Assembly (NCBI GenBank): GCA_016200895.1
Contig: JACQDX010000130.1
Coordinates: forward strand, 54,351 to 118,350
DNA length: 64,000 bases
Direction of reading: 5' to 3'
From: Burkholderiales bacterium
GTDB taxonomy: Bacteria; Pseudomonadota; Gammaproteobacteria; Burkholderiales; Burkholderiaceae_D
In this document: positions 55,671 to 63,751 of the stretch, piece by piece
Numbering within the stretch: the first letter of the stretch is position 1
Layout: every line of letters starts with the position of its first letter
The notes under the pieces: model-generated
What the model was told of the DNA's origin: nothing
Database searches by the model: none
The model's input: only the letters and a program-made list of their open reading frames with translations
Program-made: the position numbers and the translations under genes

Positions 55671-57550
55671 TGGTTCTTCCTTTTTGGTTCGTATAACTCA
55701 ACTTCAGCAGCCCGTCCCTTTACAGGGAAAGCACCACGCAAAATAAAATCAAAACCGGATTCCTGGCAAGCAAGCATGGTATCTTTGGTCACGAGAATAC
55801 GTGATATACCTTTTGTCAAACCTTCTACACGACTTGCAAGATTTACGGCGTCACCGATTGCTGTGTAGTCAAGCTTACGTTTAGCACCAATAAAGCCTAC
55901 CACAGCAGTGCCTGTATGTACACCTATGCCAACATCAAAATCGGGCAAACCTGATTCATCTCCGCGCAACTCATCTTTAAAAGCAAGTAGGTTTTCCTCC
56001 ATCTCAAGCGCTGCAGCAACCGCTCTTTTAGCGTGGTCAGGATCATCGAGTGGCGCGCCCCAAAAGGCCATAATACAGTCTCCGATAAACTTGTCCAGCG
56101 TACCACCATGCCGCCAGACCACTTCGACTTGTCTTTCAAAGTATCTGTTAAGTAACTTGACCACTTCATCTGGTGGCCGGCTCTCTGAGAGAGTGGTAAA
56201 GCCACGTATATCGGAAAACAACAAACTTATTTCACGCGTCTGGCCGGACAAACTCTCTACAGTTTCACCATGATCGACAATTTTTCGTACCACTTCAGGA
56301 TTGAGGAAGCGCCCAAACAACGATACCGTCCGGTCACGTGTCCGGCGCTCTCGTAAATATCCAGCTATTGCTGCTGACAAAAACCAAGCCCATGCAAAAG
56401 CAAACGGCGTTGCCACCGGTAGCATCCAGTATCTGAGCACCATTTGGTCTGCCAGCAACACGGCCAATCCGGTCATGACAGTCAATCCACTACCTATAAG
56501 AATTGGATTAATGCGCCATTGAAAGGCCAGTGCCAACAGAATGATCAAAATGAGGCCAAGGAGGAAAGGCCATGCGGTTCCAACCTGTCGCAAGGTATGC
56601 CCATTCTTTAAATTATCCAGAGCAACTGCCAGAATATCCACTCCTGGATAGTTCGGACCCAAAGGCGTCAAATGATGATCAAACAAGCCGCCTGCAGATG
56701 CCCCAATGACGATGATCTTGTTACGAAAAAGCTGGACAAGCTGAGTTTCTACTTCAGGTGTTAAGTTCGGCCTGTCCTCGGTGAGCGTCTTGAATAAATC
56801 AGCATAGGTAAACCGCTGATGCCCTTCATTTGGCCAAGACAATTGAACATCCTTACCAGTCGGCAATGGCCAATTAAAATCTTGGGCAACTCTGGCTGGC
56901 AAAGAAGGTAAATACCAGCCGGCGACATCAGAATACAATCGATATCGACGTAAAACACCATCACCATCATTCAGACTATTCACCAGACCCAAACGCCATG
57001 CTTTACGCTCAATTGCCATAGGTAATTGCAACGCAATCCGCGCACCAGACTTCCCTTGACGCTGCACTGCAAAACTATTTGCGATTTCAGATATCGGTAC
57101 CGCATTATTTGAACTTGCATCCTGCAGTTGCAGGACTTGCATATATGCGTGAGGAAAATCTCTGATCTGATCTGACAACATGGCATCACTTTTCGGAGCG
57201 GCCAAATCAGGTACATTGAAATTGATGTCGAACACTAAGGCACGTGGCGCGAACCCAACCAGCGCCGCCGTCATAAAAGCATGAACTTCACGCTTCCAAG
57301 CCCACAGACCAGCGATCTTTTGCATTCCAAGCAAACTTGCGTCATCAATATCCACCACCACGATATCCGGGTCAGCTTTGTAGCTAGCCGCATGGTGCCG
57401 CAGATACACATCCCCCAAGCGCGACTCTGTGGTCGCCAGCAAACGCAAGCCAAACAGTTCCCCTGCCATCATTGCCAACAGCAATAGCGTCAACGCCGCA
57501 TACCAGCGTATCGTTGCGCTTTGGATGAAAGGAAAAAGGGTTTTCAGCAT
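55667..57550 (-). CDS. CHASE2 sensor adenylate/guanylate cyclase
   Basis: 627 residues. First helix (about 15-35), extracytoplasmic CHASE2 domain (about 45-330: IVVVDIDDASL, ALVFDINF, YPGVDILAVALDNL), three C-terminal helices (about 330-405), and a class III cyclase domain (about 430-615) with metal-binding Asp in LLFSDIRGFTTL and GDCIMAFWGAP, substrate Lys in TLDKFIGD, and AIGDAVNLASRVE. Residue choice suggests adenylate over guanylate cyclase but this is not certain. It is the first gene of the operon with the SH3 protein and M48 protease. Confidence 0.92.
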   Translation of the reverse strand: MLKTLFPFIQSATIRWYAALTLLLLAMMAGELFGLRLLATTESRLGDVYLRHHAASYKADPDIVVVDIDDASLLGMQKIAGLWAWKREVHAFMTAALVGFAPRALVFDINFNVPDLAAPKSDAMLSDQIRDFPHAYMQVLQLQDASSNNAVPISEIANSFAVQRQGKSGARIALQLPMAIERKAWRLGLVNSLNDGDGVLRRYRLYSDVAGWYLPSLPARVAQDFNWPLPTGKDVQLSWPNEGHQRFTYADLFKTLTEDRPNLTPEVETQLVQLFRNKIIVIGASAGGLFDHHLTPLGPNYPGVDILAVALDNLKNGHTLRQVGTAWPFLLGLILIILLALAFQWRINPILIGSGLTVMTGLAVLLADQMVLRYWMLPVATPFAFAWAWFLSAAIAGYLRERRTRDRTVSLFGRFLNPEVVRKIVDHGETVESLSGQTREISLLFSDIRGFTTLSESRPPDEVVKLLNRYFERQVEVVWRHGGTLDKFIGDCIMAFWGAPLDDPDHAKRAVAAALEMEENLLAFKDELRGDESGLPDFDVGIGVHTGTAVVGFIGAKRKLDYTAIGDAVNLASRVEGLTKGISRILVTKDTMLACQESGFDFILRGAFPVKGRAAEVELYEPKRKNQ

Positions 57551-57908
57551 GCCTTATTGGCTTATAGGGATGATTGGAATCAGGCTCAAGTGCAACACAT
57601 CATTTTGGTGCTTCAGGAGTTTACACTTGTTTATTGTGCAAAAACCAGATTTGCCAGCAGCAGTATTTAAGTTCCGTAAAATCTGTGCATTCTCCAACAC
57701 GAAAAATCAAGATTGGCTGTATCAATATGGTTATTGCCTGTACGCCTTTGTATCTCCAAAAATAGGATATGTCTCATAAGCTATCTGTAAAAAACCAATG
57801 TGTGTCAATCCAGCAATTCTGATATGATGCCGCCGCTCCGCGCAGTTTCACACCATATACGCATCAGATTTTCCTTTGATCCTGGCTTTACATCTTTAGA
57901 GATTTCAC
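57551..57908. other. Intergenic gap, divergent promoters
   Basis: 358 bp between the cyclase start (minus) and the unknown secreted protein (plus). It must hold both promoters; TATGAT near 57823 is a possible -10 for the plus-strand gene without a good -35. I see no gene or notable structure in it. Confidence 0.4.
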
Positions 57909-58634
57909 ATGACATTCTTGCGTCGCTATTTGCAGTTTTGCCTGACTCTGACATTGAGCAGCATCCCCTTGCTATCCCAAGCACAACAAATCATTCCCGG
58001 CGAATATGTCAGTGAAGGCGCTTATAGCAAACTGAATATCGCAGCAGACAAAACAGGCAAACTCAGTTTCAGCATTCATTCCCAAGGTGAAGGTACCTGC
58101 GATATGAAAGGTGACATCGCCGCAGGCAAGGCGACATTGCGCAAAAGCGGCATGAAACAAAATTGCGTTTTGCACTTCACCCAAAAAAAAAATGAAATTG
58201 CCGTAGATGGCAGCATCGATATTTGCGAACAACATTACTGCTCGCTGGCGAGCATCACAGAACAGTACTTTCAACTACCCACTTGCAGCACAGCCGAGCG
58301 TAGCCATGCACGCAAAGAATTCAAAATCCTGTACGACAAAAAAGACTATGTGGCGGCCTTGGCAAAACTGGAACCCGTACTCAACAATTGCGGCAAAATT
58401 TTGGACCGCCTGGAACTTGGCTGGCTACGCAATGATGTGGCACTCGCTCAATATAAATTGCAAATGCCTGAACGCTGTATGGCGACACTGCAGCCATTGG
58501 TAGAAGATACCACCGTCAGCGACACCATCCTGGCAAATTATTGCGATTCATGCACAGATGAATTCAATGCAAAATATCATTCAATGATCAAGGCGACGCG
58601 CACCAATCTGCGGCTCTGCAAACCTGCCAAATAA
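57909..58634 (+). CDS. Unrecognised secreted protein
   Basis: 241 residues, signal peptide about 1-25 (ending SQA-QQ). Two parts are visible: an N-terminal beta-rich half (about 28-105, with IPGEYVSEGAYSKLNIAADK and paired Cys) that looks like a small lipocalin-like or C-type-lysozyme-inhibitor-like barrel, and a helical half (about 125-241) with LYDKKDYVAALAKLEPVLNN and ELGWLRNDVALAQYKL, resembling TPR-like helices. Ten Cys suggest disulfides in the periplasm. I do not recognise the family. It precedes the acyltransferase by 53 bp. Confidence 0.8.
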   Translation: MTFLRRYLQFCLTLTLSSIPLLSQAQQIIPGEYVSEGAYSKLNIAADKTGKLSFSIHSQGEGTCDMKGDIAAGKATLRKSGMKQNCVLHFTQKKNEIAVDGSIDICEQHYCSLASITEQYFQLPTCSTAERSHARKEFKILYDKKDYVAALAKLEPVLNNCGKILDRLELGWLRNDVALAQYKLQMPERCMATLQPLVEDTTVSDTILANYCDSCTDEFNAKYHSMIKATRTNLRLCKPAK

Positions 58635-58687
58635 AAGGCAATCATCAAGACTTGGCTTTGGCCCATAGACCGCATCAACTACATAAC

Positions 58688-59791
58688 ATGCACCCCAAAA
58701 GAATCAATGGTCTGGACACCCTGCGCGCCATCGCCATATTGCTGGTACTGATGTCGCACTACTGCGGCTTTGTCAGCAGGCACCAGACCTTTGGCTTCGC
58801 TGGCGATATAGGCTGGGCAGGCGTAGATTTATTTTTTGTACTGAGCGGCTACCTGATCGGCAACCAGATCATGTCTGCCGCAGCCAATGGACAAGCGCTG
58901 TCGCTAAAGTTTTTTTTCGCCAGACGCCTGCTACGCACCCTGCCCAACTACTATGTCGTGTTGGCCGCATATTTTATTTTTCCGGTAGCACTGGCCGGGC
59001 GCAGTACCTCACCGCTATGGCAGTTCCTCACATTCACCCAAAACATAGGACTGGAATACGGGCAAACCTTTACCCACTCCTGGTCGCTATGCATAGAAGA
59101 ACAGTTTTACCTGATACTGCCGATAGTCAGCCTTATCCTGATCAGATTCAAGAGTCCGCTGTGGCTAGCCTGGGGCCTGCTGATTGCATCGATTGGTACT
59201 GGCATGGCATTCCGCGCATATTATTACTTGCATGGACAGGAAGCATTTGCAGCGCCAGTTTATTACTCCAGCTTTGGCCGCTTTGACGAACTACTCCCCG
59301 GGGTCGCCATCGCCATGCTCAAGAATTTTCATACAGACTTATACGACAGACTCATGCGCCATGGCCAGGCCCTGCTCATCACCGGCCTGCTCGCCACTGG
59401 CGGCGTCCTGTATTGCATCAACAGCGACGACTACAACAAGCTAATGATCGTCAACTCATTGGGCTTTTCACTCATCGCCATCAGTTTCGCCATCCTCACC
59501 CTGGCCGCCCTCAGCCCCAACAGCAACCTTAACCGCCTGCGCCTGCCAGGCGCTGCACAACTGGCGCTGTGGTCGTATGCTGTTTATCTGGTGCACAAAC
59601 CTGTATTCATGCTGATCGGTATGCAATTGGGCAAATGGCATATCGATGCGAATGCGCCATTAACGATCGCTTTGGTCACCGCTGCGGGGGTATTCGGTGG
59701 GTGGTGTCTGTATCGGTTAGTGGAAATACCGTTCATGCAAATACGGACACGATGGTTTCCTATTGAAGGTCAGCAAGCCCGGATCGCATAG
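58688..59791 (+). CDS. Acyltransferase 3 family membrane protein
   Basis: 367 residues from the ATG at 58688; an upstream TTG frame is less likely. Family signature in helix 1 (INGLDTLRAIAILLVLMSHY, catalytic His) and GWAGVDLFFVLSGYLIGNQ. About ten helices; C-terminus HKPVFMLIGMQLGKWH, VEIPFMQIRTRWFP. It acylates a cell-surface molecule. A damaged copy of its last third lies at 61842-62257, and a toxin remnant begins at its stop codon. Confidence 0.87.
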   Translation: MHPKRINGLDTLRAIAILLVLMSHYCGFVSRHQTFGFAGDIGWAGVDLFFVLSGYLIGNQIMSAAANGQALSLKFFFARRLLRTLPNYYVVLAAYFIFPVALAGRSTSPLWQFLTFTQNIGLEYGQTFTHSWSLCIEEQFYLILPIVSLILIRFKSPLWLAWGLLIASIGTGMAFRAYYYLHGQEAFAAPVYYSSFGRFDELLPGVAIAMLKNFHTDLYDRLMRHGQALLITGLLATGGVLYCINSDDYNKLMIVNSLGFSLIAISFAILTLAALSPNSNLNRLRLPGAAQLALWSYAVYLVHKPVFMLIGMQLGKWHIDANAPLTIALVTAAGVFGGWCLYRLVEIPFMQIRTRWFPIEGQQARIA

Positions 59792-60287
59792 AAATTCAGA
59801 CATTTGTATTTGATACCCCAAATTTCATCATCTCGGAATCCGCACCAATTTCGCTTACCACAGTAAAACTCACCAACAACCAAAGCCAACCACAAACCAT
59901 ATCGACCACACAAACTGTTACTTATATCAACACCGACACGACCACAATCAGTATTACAAATGAAGCATCGGTCGCTTTCAAAACAGAGATCAATTTCCTG
60001 GTCAGCAAGAACGATCTGACGGTCGGATATAAACTCGGCGTCACCTATGCAACACAATCGACCGAGAGACGAGCCAAACCTCAACCGCATTCACGTTCTC
60101 TGCCACAGTGCGAGGCAACAGCAGTATCGTCGCTTCATGCGTCGCCTCACAAGATAAATTTGATGTCCCCTGGACTGCAACGGCCCTGGTCTATTATCAA
60201 AATCAGTCGCAACCGGAAAGAGTCACGGATTTGAAAGGGATACTCAAAGGTGTACAGGTGACCAATCTTACTGCAATATACAATTGA
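59791..60287 (+). pseudogene. Remnant of an aerolysin-like (ETX/MTX2) beta-pore-forming protein
   Basis: Read from 59791 the frame gives TFVFDTPNFIIS, then LTNNQSQPQTISTTQTVTYI, SITNEASVAFKTEINF and a Ser/Thr-rich strand. After a single net frameshift near 60065 the other frame gives TSQTSTAFTFSATVRGNSS, VPWTATALVYYQ and LKGVQVTNLTAIYN, ending TGA at 60285-60287. This alternation of Thr/Ser-rich strands, VP-FTAT-Y and the final KGVQV..L is the C-terminal pore module of ETX/MTX2 toxins. There is no start codon or N-terminal receptor domain: it directly abuts the acyltransferase stop. Probably the tail of a lost toxin-like gene. Confidence 0.65.
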
Positions 60288-60385
60288 GTCACTCGCTTCG
60301 TTAATATCCGCTTCTTGCCAAACAATTCGCCTTGCACATAACTAGCTGTCAGTCTGTGCATGACGATCGTGCTTACGCTATCACA

Positions 60386-60416
60386 TGCTGGATGCATGGT
60401 CATAATGCATCCAGCA
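60386..60416. repeat. 12-bp perfect inverted repeat
   Basis: TGCTGGATGCAT (60386-60397), 7-bp spacer, ATGCATCCAGCA (60405-60416). It lies about 270 bp upstream of the carbonic anhydrase. Function not known; it could be a protein site, or the terminator-like end of the decayed toxin gene, though no U tract follows. Confidence 0.7.
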
Positions 60417-60535
60417 AACGCCCGTAGCCAGTTTAAGCTTGTCCCTGAAAATGATTTCTGCAACTTCCCTATCCAGTACCAGCCGATAGAAGCAGCTGTC
60501 ACTTTCAGTGTGAGTGAAACGCCACAAATAATAAT

Positions 60536-60576
60536 TTTTTTGCAATATTTTCAGCAATGGTCTATATTGCAAAAAA
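60536..60576. repeat. 13-bp inverted repeat upstream of the carbonic anhydrase
   Basis: TTTTTTGCAATAT (60536-60548), 15-bp spacer, ATATTGCAAAAAA (60564-60576), perfect complements. The core TGCAATA/TATTGCA recurs in the palindrome at 60609-60624 and as ATTGCAA near 60583. It may be an operator set or an RNA hairpin. Confidence 0.7.
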
Positions 60577-60608
60577 GGCATGTGTAATTGCAAACCGTAC
60601 AAATTGAT

Positions 60609-60624
60609 TATTGCACTTGCAATA
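60609..60624. promoter_or_regulatory. 16-bp palindrome TATTGCA-CT-TGCAATA
   Basis: Perfect 7-bp arms with a 2-bp centre, 64 bp before the carbonic anhydrase start. It shares its half-site with the 13-bp inverted repeat 33 bp upstream, so a dimeric regulator may bind both. The promoter itself is not clear. Confidence 0.6.
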
Positions 60625-60687
60625 CCTGAGCCTATCGTGTTTTTAATTTGTACTTGGCGCAACTCCCATTGAAGAAAGAGGTGAGCG

Positions 60688-61674
60688 ATGTTCACGAATA
60701 ATCAACAACAAGCATATCCCTGGCATTTGGCACTAATGCTGACCTTGTTGTTGGGCATAGGAGGCTGTGCCAGCAAGCAGCCAGAATCGTCGAAACAGCC
60801 GATGATGATGTCTATGTCTGCAGCTAGCATGGATATGCAAAAAAAAATGTCCATGCCCACCAGCGTCGTCGAAGGAAATTCTCAGAAACAATGCCATGAC
60901 TGGAAATATCCCGAACTATCAGGGTTGGTCAACAACTGGGTAACAGACGGCTGCGCCAAATGTGCGGCTAGCGTACCAAACCAATCGCCAATTGTATTAG
61001 ATCCGACAACGGCCAATACCGGAAGTGGATGGACAGTCCCTACCAATTTGAGTGACCCCAGGTTTGCAGTGACCCTGGTGCGCAAGGATGACCATAACAA
61101 CTACGCCTTTGCTGTCAGCCGCCTAGGTGGCAGGCCCTTGACAATTGTTTCTTCGAACTGGGGAGGTGCAGGGACGATGACATTTACGCTGGAAGAATTC
61201 CATTTTCATGTCCCAGCTGAACATGTCATCGTCAGGCAACCCGTATCCATGCTCGAGATGCATGTCAAAGCCAGCGGCGTTGGAAGCGGCAACATCAGCA
61301 ATTGGAAGGCAACCGCTGTATTTGCAGTGCAATTTGCCATAGGGCCAGAGACAGGTACCCCCTATTCAGTGCTGCAACCCGTGGCAGAAAGCATGGCAGG
61401 CAAATCCCCTATGCTGATCAAGCCATTCCAGCTAGGCAGCTTGATTGTGCCGTTCACGACACAGCCACAATTTCAGTACTACGGATCACTGACAACCCCC
61501 ACTTGCGATTCACCGATATTCTTTTTCGTACTTCGGGACCCGGTGCGAATCCATTCCGCCGACTGGACCTCCATCGCCAACAGCCTGACATCATTGAACG
61601 GCGTTTCCAACGCCCGCCCATTACAGGCGCGGCCTTTGACGACACCATCGAGTGTTGCGATAGTGAGTCCGTGA
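60688..61674 (+). CDS. Alpha-carbonic anhydrase, predicted lipoprotein
   Basis: 328 residues, start with AGAGGTGAG upstream. Lipobox IGGC with acylated Cys27, then a Met/Ser-rich linker to about 65. The alpha-CA domain (about 68-315) shows NQSPI, zinc His172 and His174 (EEFHFHVPAEH), His192 (LEMHVK), the gate Thr in YYGSLTTPTC and NARPLQ. It hydrates CO2 in the periplasm or at the outer membrane. Two extra Cys (90 and 92 region) precede the core. It is a single gene in the rearranged end of the window, so horizontal origin is possible. Confidence 0.88.
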   Translation: MFTNNQQQAYPWHLALMLTLLLGIGGCASKQPESSKQPMMMSMSAASMDMQKKMSMPTSVVEGNSQKQCHDWKYPELSGLVNNWVTDGCAKCAASVPNQSPIVLDPTTANTGSGWTVPTNLSDPRFAVTLVRKDDHNNYAFAVSRLGGRPLTIVSSNWGGAGTMTFTLEEFHFHVPAEHVIVRQPVSMLEMHVKASGVGSGNISNWKATAVFAVQFAIGPETGTPYSVLQPVAESMAGKSPMLIKPFQLGSLIVPFTTQPQFQYYGSLTTPTCDSPIFFFVLRDPVRIHSADWTSIANSLTSLNGVSNARPLQARPLTTPSSVAIVSP

Positions 61675-61701
61675 TTGGAATTGGTGGTTTGCCAGAAGCC
61701 A

Positions 61702-61738
61702 GACATAGCTGGCGAATTTCTCATCACACAGCTATGTC
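61702..61738. repeat. 9-bp inverted repeat downstream of the carbonic anhydrase
   Basis: GACATAGCT (61702-61710) and AGCTATGTC (61730-61738), 19-bp spacer, no U tract. Possibly the end hairpin of the carbonic anhydrase transcript. Confidence 0.5.
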
Positions 61739-61841
61739 ACAAATGGCGTAGCTCTAGCGAAAAACCAACTTCGCCATGAATGCAATAAGAATACCGATAA
61801 CAAGCACCTTCCAGATCAACGCACGTTGATACCGGGGTGGT

Positions 61842-62257
61842 GCTGCTTATCACCGGCCTGCTCGCCACTGGCGGCGTCCTGTATTGCCTCAATAGCGATG
61901 ACTACAACAAACTGCTGATCGTCAATTCGCTTAGGCTTTTCATTCATCGCCATCCTTACCCTGGCCGCCCTCAGCCCCAACAGCTACCGGCACCGCCTGC
62001 GCCTGCGCCTGCCGGGTGCTGCGCAACTGGCACTGTGGTCGTATGCTGTCTATCTCGTGCACAAACCTGTGTTCATGCTGATTGGTGAGCAGTTGGCCAA
62101 GCGACACATAGATGCGAATGCACCGCTGACTACCGTTCTTGTCACTGCCACGGGGGTATTTGGTGGCTGGTTATTGTATCGTTTGGTGGAGACGCCGTTT
62201 ATGCAGATACGGGCACGGTGGTTTCGTAGTAGCAAACAGCAAGTTCAATTTGGCTAA
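61842..62257 (+). pseudogene. Truncated, frameshifted copy of an acyltransferase 3' end
   Basis: This stretch is a diverged duplicate of the last third of the gene at 58688-59791: LLITGLLATGGVLYCLNSDD and NKLLIVNSL in one frame, then after frame changes HKPVFMLIGEQLAKRHIDAN and FGGWLLYRLVETPFMQIRAR to the stop at 62255-62257. It has no start, no N-terminal helices and at least one frameshift near 61935. Nucleotide similarity begins sharply at 61842, which looks like a recombination joint. The final codons lie inside an intrinsic terminator. Confidence 0.88.
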
Positions 62258-62277
62258 ACCAGAAACTTGCTGTTTTT
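62234..62277 (+). terminator. Intrinsic terminator at the end of the acyltransferase remnant
   Basis: Perfect 12-bp stem (62234-62245 with 62264-62275), loop of 18 bases, T run. It overlaps the last codons of the pseudogene, a sign that the remnant kept its original 3' end. Confidence 0.75.
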
Positions 62278-62322
62278 CCGAATTTTACTGTCTCTTTTTT
62301 CAGTTGGCGGATTCAATTATAT

Positions 62323-63192
62323 TCACGTATATAGCAAATTATTCAGCTCTGGTGAAATGACATCAGCAAGCTTCTCATAACCTGTTGAATTGGGATGGAT
62401 TTCATTCAGCCAATCACCGTCACTACCAGCAGTACCAAGACGCGCCCGAATCAGAGTCTCGCGCGTATTTGTGATGACATGGAAGTTATCAATTTTTGTC
62501 GATAAATCAATGATCGTCGCCCCCAACCATTCGAAAATATAGTCCACCAGAGAGATCCATTTATCCTCCGGAATATCGGCACTCTTCAATGCGTTGTATA
62601 GCCATGGCCCTAAAATACCAAAAGCCAGGAATTTCGCTTTCGCATTCCTCGGTGTTGGATAGTCATACACGTGCGCCACAATAGGTGTTTTTTCATTCTG
62701 ACTTTGCACACGCATATCTGCTATTTTTTTATAACCTCGTTGAAGGTCGACCTTAAGCTGTGCCAGCTCGAAACCATTAACATAGTCAAGCATATGACTA
62801 CCCGCACCGTCAGAAGGTTTACACAGTATTTGCCCAACCCTGTCTATCAAATCATTTCCACCACCACTGATAAAAATCGCGTCCCATTTACTGGAAAATT
62901 TGGTGTCATTGATGAGTTTTTTCAGTACAGGATTATTAGCAATATCAGATATATTTCTTATTGTATCGCCAGGCTTAGCCAAGTTATACAACAAAGTTGT
63001 TTCGGAAAATTTTAAAGGAAATAGTAAATTACTCGAAGGAATTGCACCTATCGAAAACCAAGAATCCCCCTCGCACAATATGCGTTTTTGAAACGTAATA
63101 TCATCGACACCACCTGGATAGCGCTGTTTATTTATCCCTCGCTCAAATCCATCCACTGAAACCACAATCGCATTCTCATTCCTCAACTCCAT
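62323..63192 (-). CDS. SGNH/GDSL-type hydrolase-like protein
   Basis: 289 residues from the ATG at 63192, which has AAGGGGG upstream; a frame to 63246 lacks a site. Block I is GDSW with Ser44 (LCEGDSWFSIG), block III is GGGND, and block V has WLNEIHPNSTGYEKLA with the catalytic His but Asn rather than Asp three residues before it. The GDSWF form occurs in a proteobacterial subfamily that I recall being found near secretion systems, but none is visible here. No signal peptide; substrate unknown. The region is AT-rich compared with the core genome segments. Confidence 0.72.
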   Translation of the reverse strand: MELRNENAIVVSVDGFERGINKQRYPGGVDDITFQKRILCEGDSWFSIGAIPSSNLLFPLKFSETTLLYNLAKPGDTIRNISDIANNPVLKKLINDTKFSSKWDAIFISGGGNDLIDRVGQILCKPSDGAGSHMLDYVNGFELAQLKVDLQRGYKKIADMRVQSQNEKTPIVAHVYDYPTPRNAKAKFLAFGILGPWLYNALKSADIPEDKWISLVDYIFEWLGATIIDLSTKIDNFHVITNTRETLIRARLGTAGSDGDWLNEIHPNSTGYEKLADVISPELNNLLYT

Positions 63193-63682
63193 GACAATCC
63201 CCCTTGATTTGACAGATCGATAAACTATAAAACTACCCCTCTTCATACTTTCCCATTTGCATGAGGAGCAAGTCCAGCAGCAAATGAAAGTTAGTCGTGT
63301 GAAATTATCTTATTTTTATAAAAAACACAATTATTTCATTAAAAAAAAGTTAATTTATGGTGATATTGTGGCACCCTGAGAAAATGAAGTATCGACCATT
63401 CGTATCTTTACTCATTCACCGCTGATTTGCTCTGAAACCTGACTCACTTTACTGCATAATTTGCATCGGTCGTGACCCATGTTCAGCAGTTATCCTACTT
63501 ATCTTGATGAGTAGGATCCAGTGATTCGCCATTTTGGCAAACAATGCCAAAACAACACTTATCTAAAAAAAAATGATTGACGAATAATAAACCTGTCTCG
63601 GGGAGTTTATGGGGAAATTGTGGGGAGTAAGAAACAGAAAATTATGGTTTAAGGCGGCAAATTGTGTATTTGTGAAACCAAC
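63193..63682. other. AT-rich gap between the hydrolase and the tRNA pair
   Basis: 490 bp with no credible gene. It contains an 8-bp inverted repeat (63492-63499 with 63510-63517) and the 11-bp tandem repeats described separately. The AT-rich stretch at 63300-63360 may carry the hydrolase promoter. It may be the edge of an old insertion next to tRNA genes. Confidence 0.5.
63599..63631. repeat. Three 11-bp tandem repeats beside tRNA-Leu
   Basis: Units (C/T)GGGGA followed by five variable bases at 63599-63609, 63610-63620 and 63621-63631. The helical-turn period and the position 120 bp from a tRNA 3' end are what arm-type integrase sites look like, but no integrase gene is present. Confidence 0.65.
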
Positions 63683-63728
63683 AAAAAACCCCGCAGAGCC
63701 TTGATTTCATTGGCTTTGCGGGGTTTTA
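63683..63728 (-). terminator. Intrinsic terminator downstream of tRNA-Leu
   Basis: 13-bp stem with one G-U (about 63688-63700 with 63712-63724), 11-base loop, U run on the minus strand. It ends the tRNA-Cys/tRNA-Leu transcript. Confidence 0.88.
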
Positions 63729-63751
63729 TAATGATATGCGATGTAAGTACG

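Noticed and set aside
59770..60090. Minus-strand open frame opposite the toxin remnant
   Set aside because: It is the mirror of the Thr/Ser-rich remnant on the plus strand, has no ribosome site and a Cys-rich low-complexity product with no family.
63599..63631. CRISPR-like array
   Set aside because: Units are only 11 bp with no spacers and no cas genes; tandem arm-type or simple repeat is a better reading.
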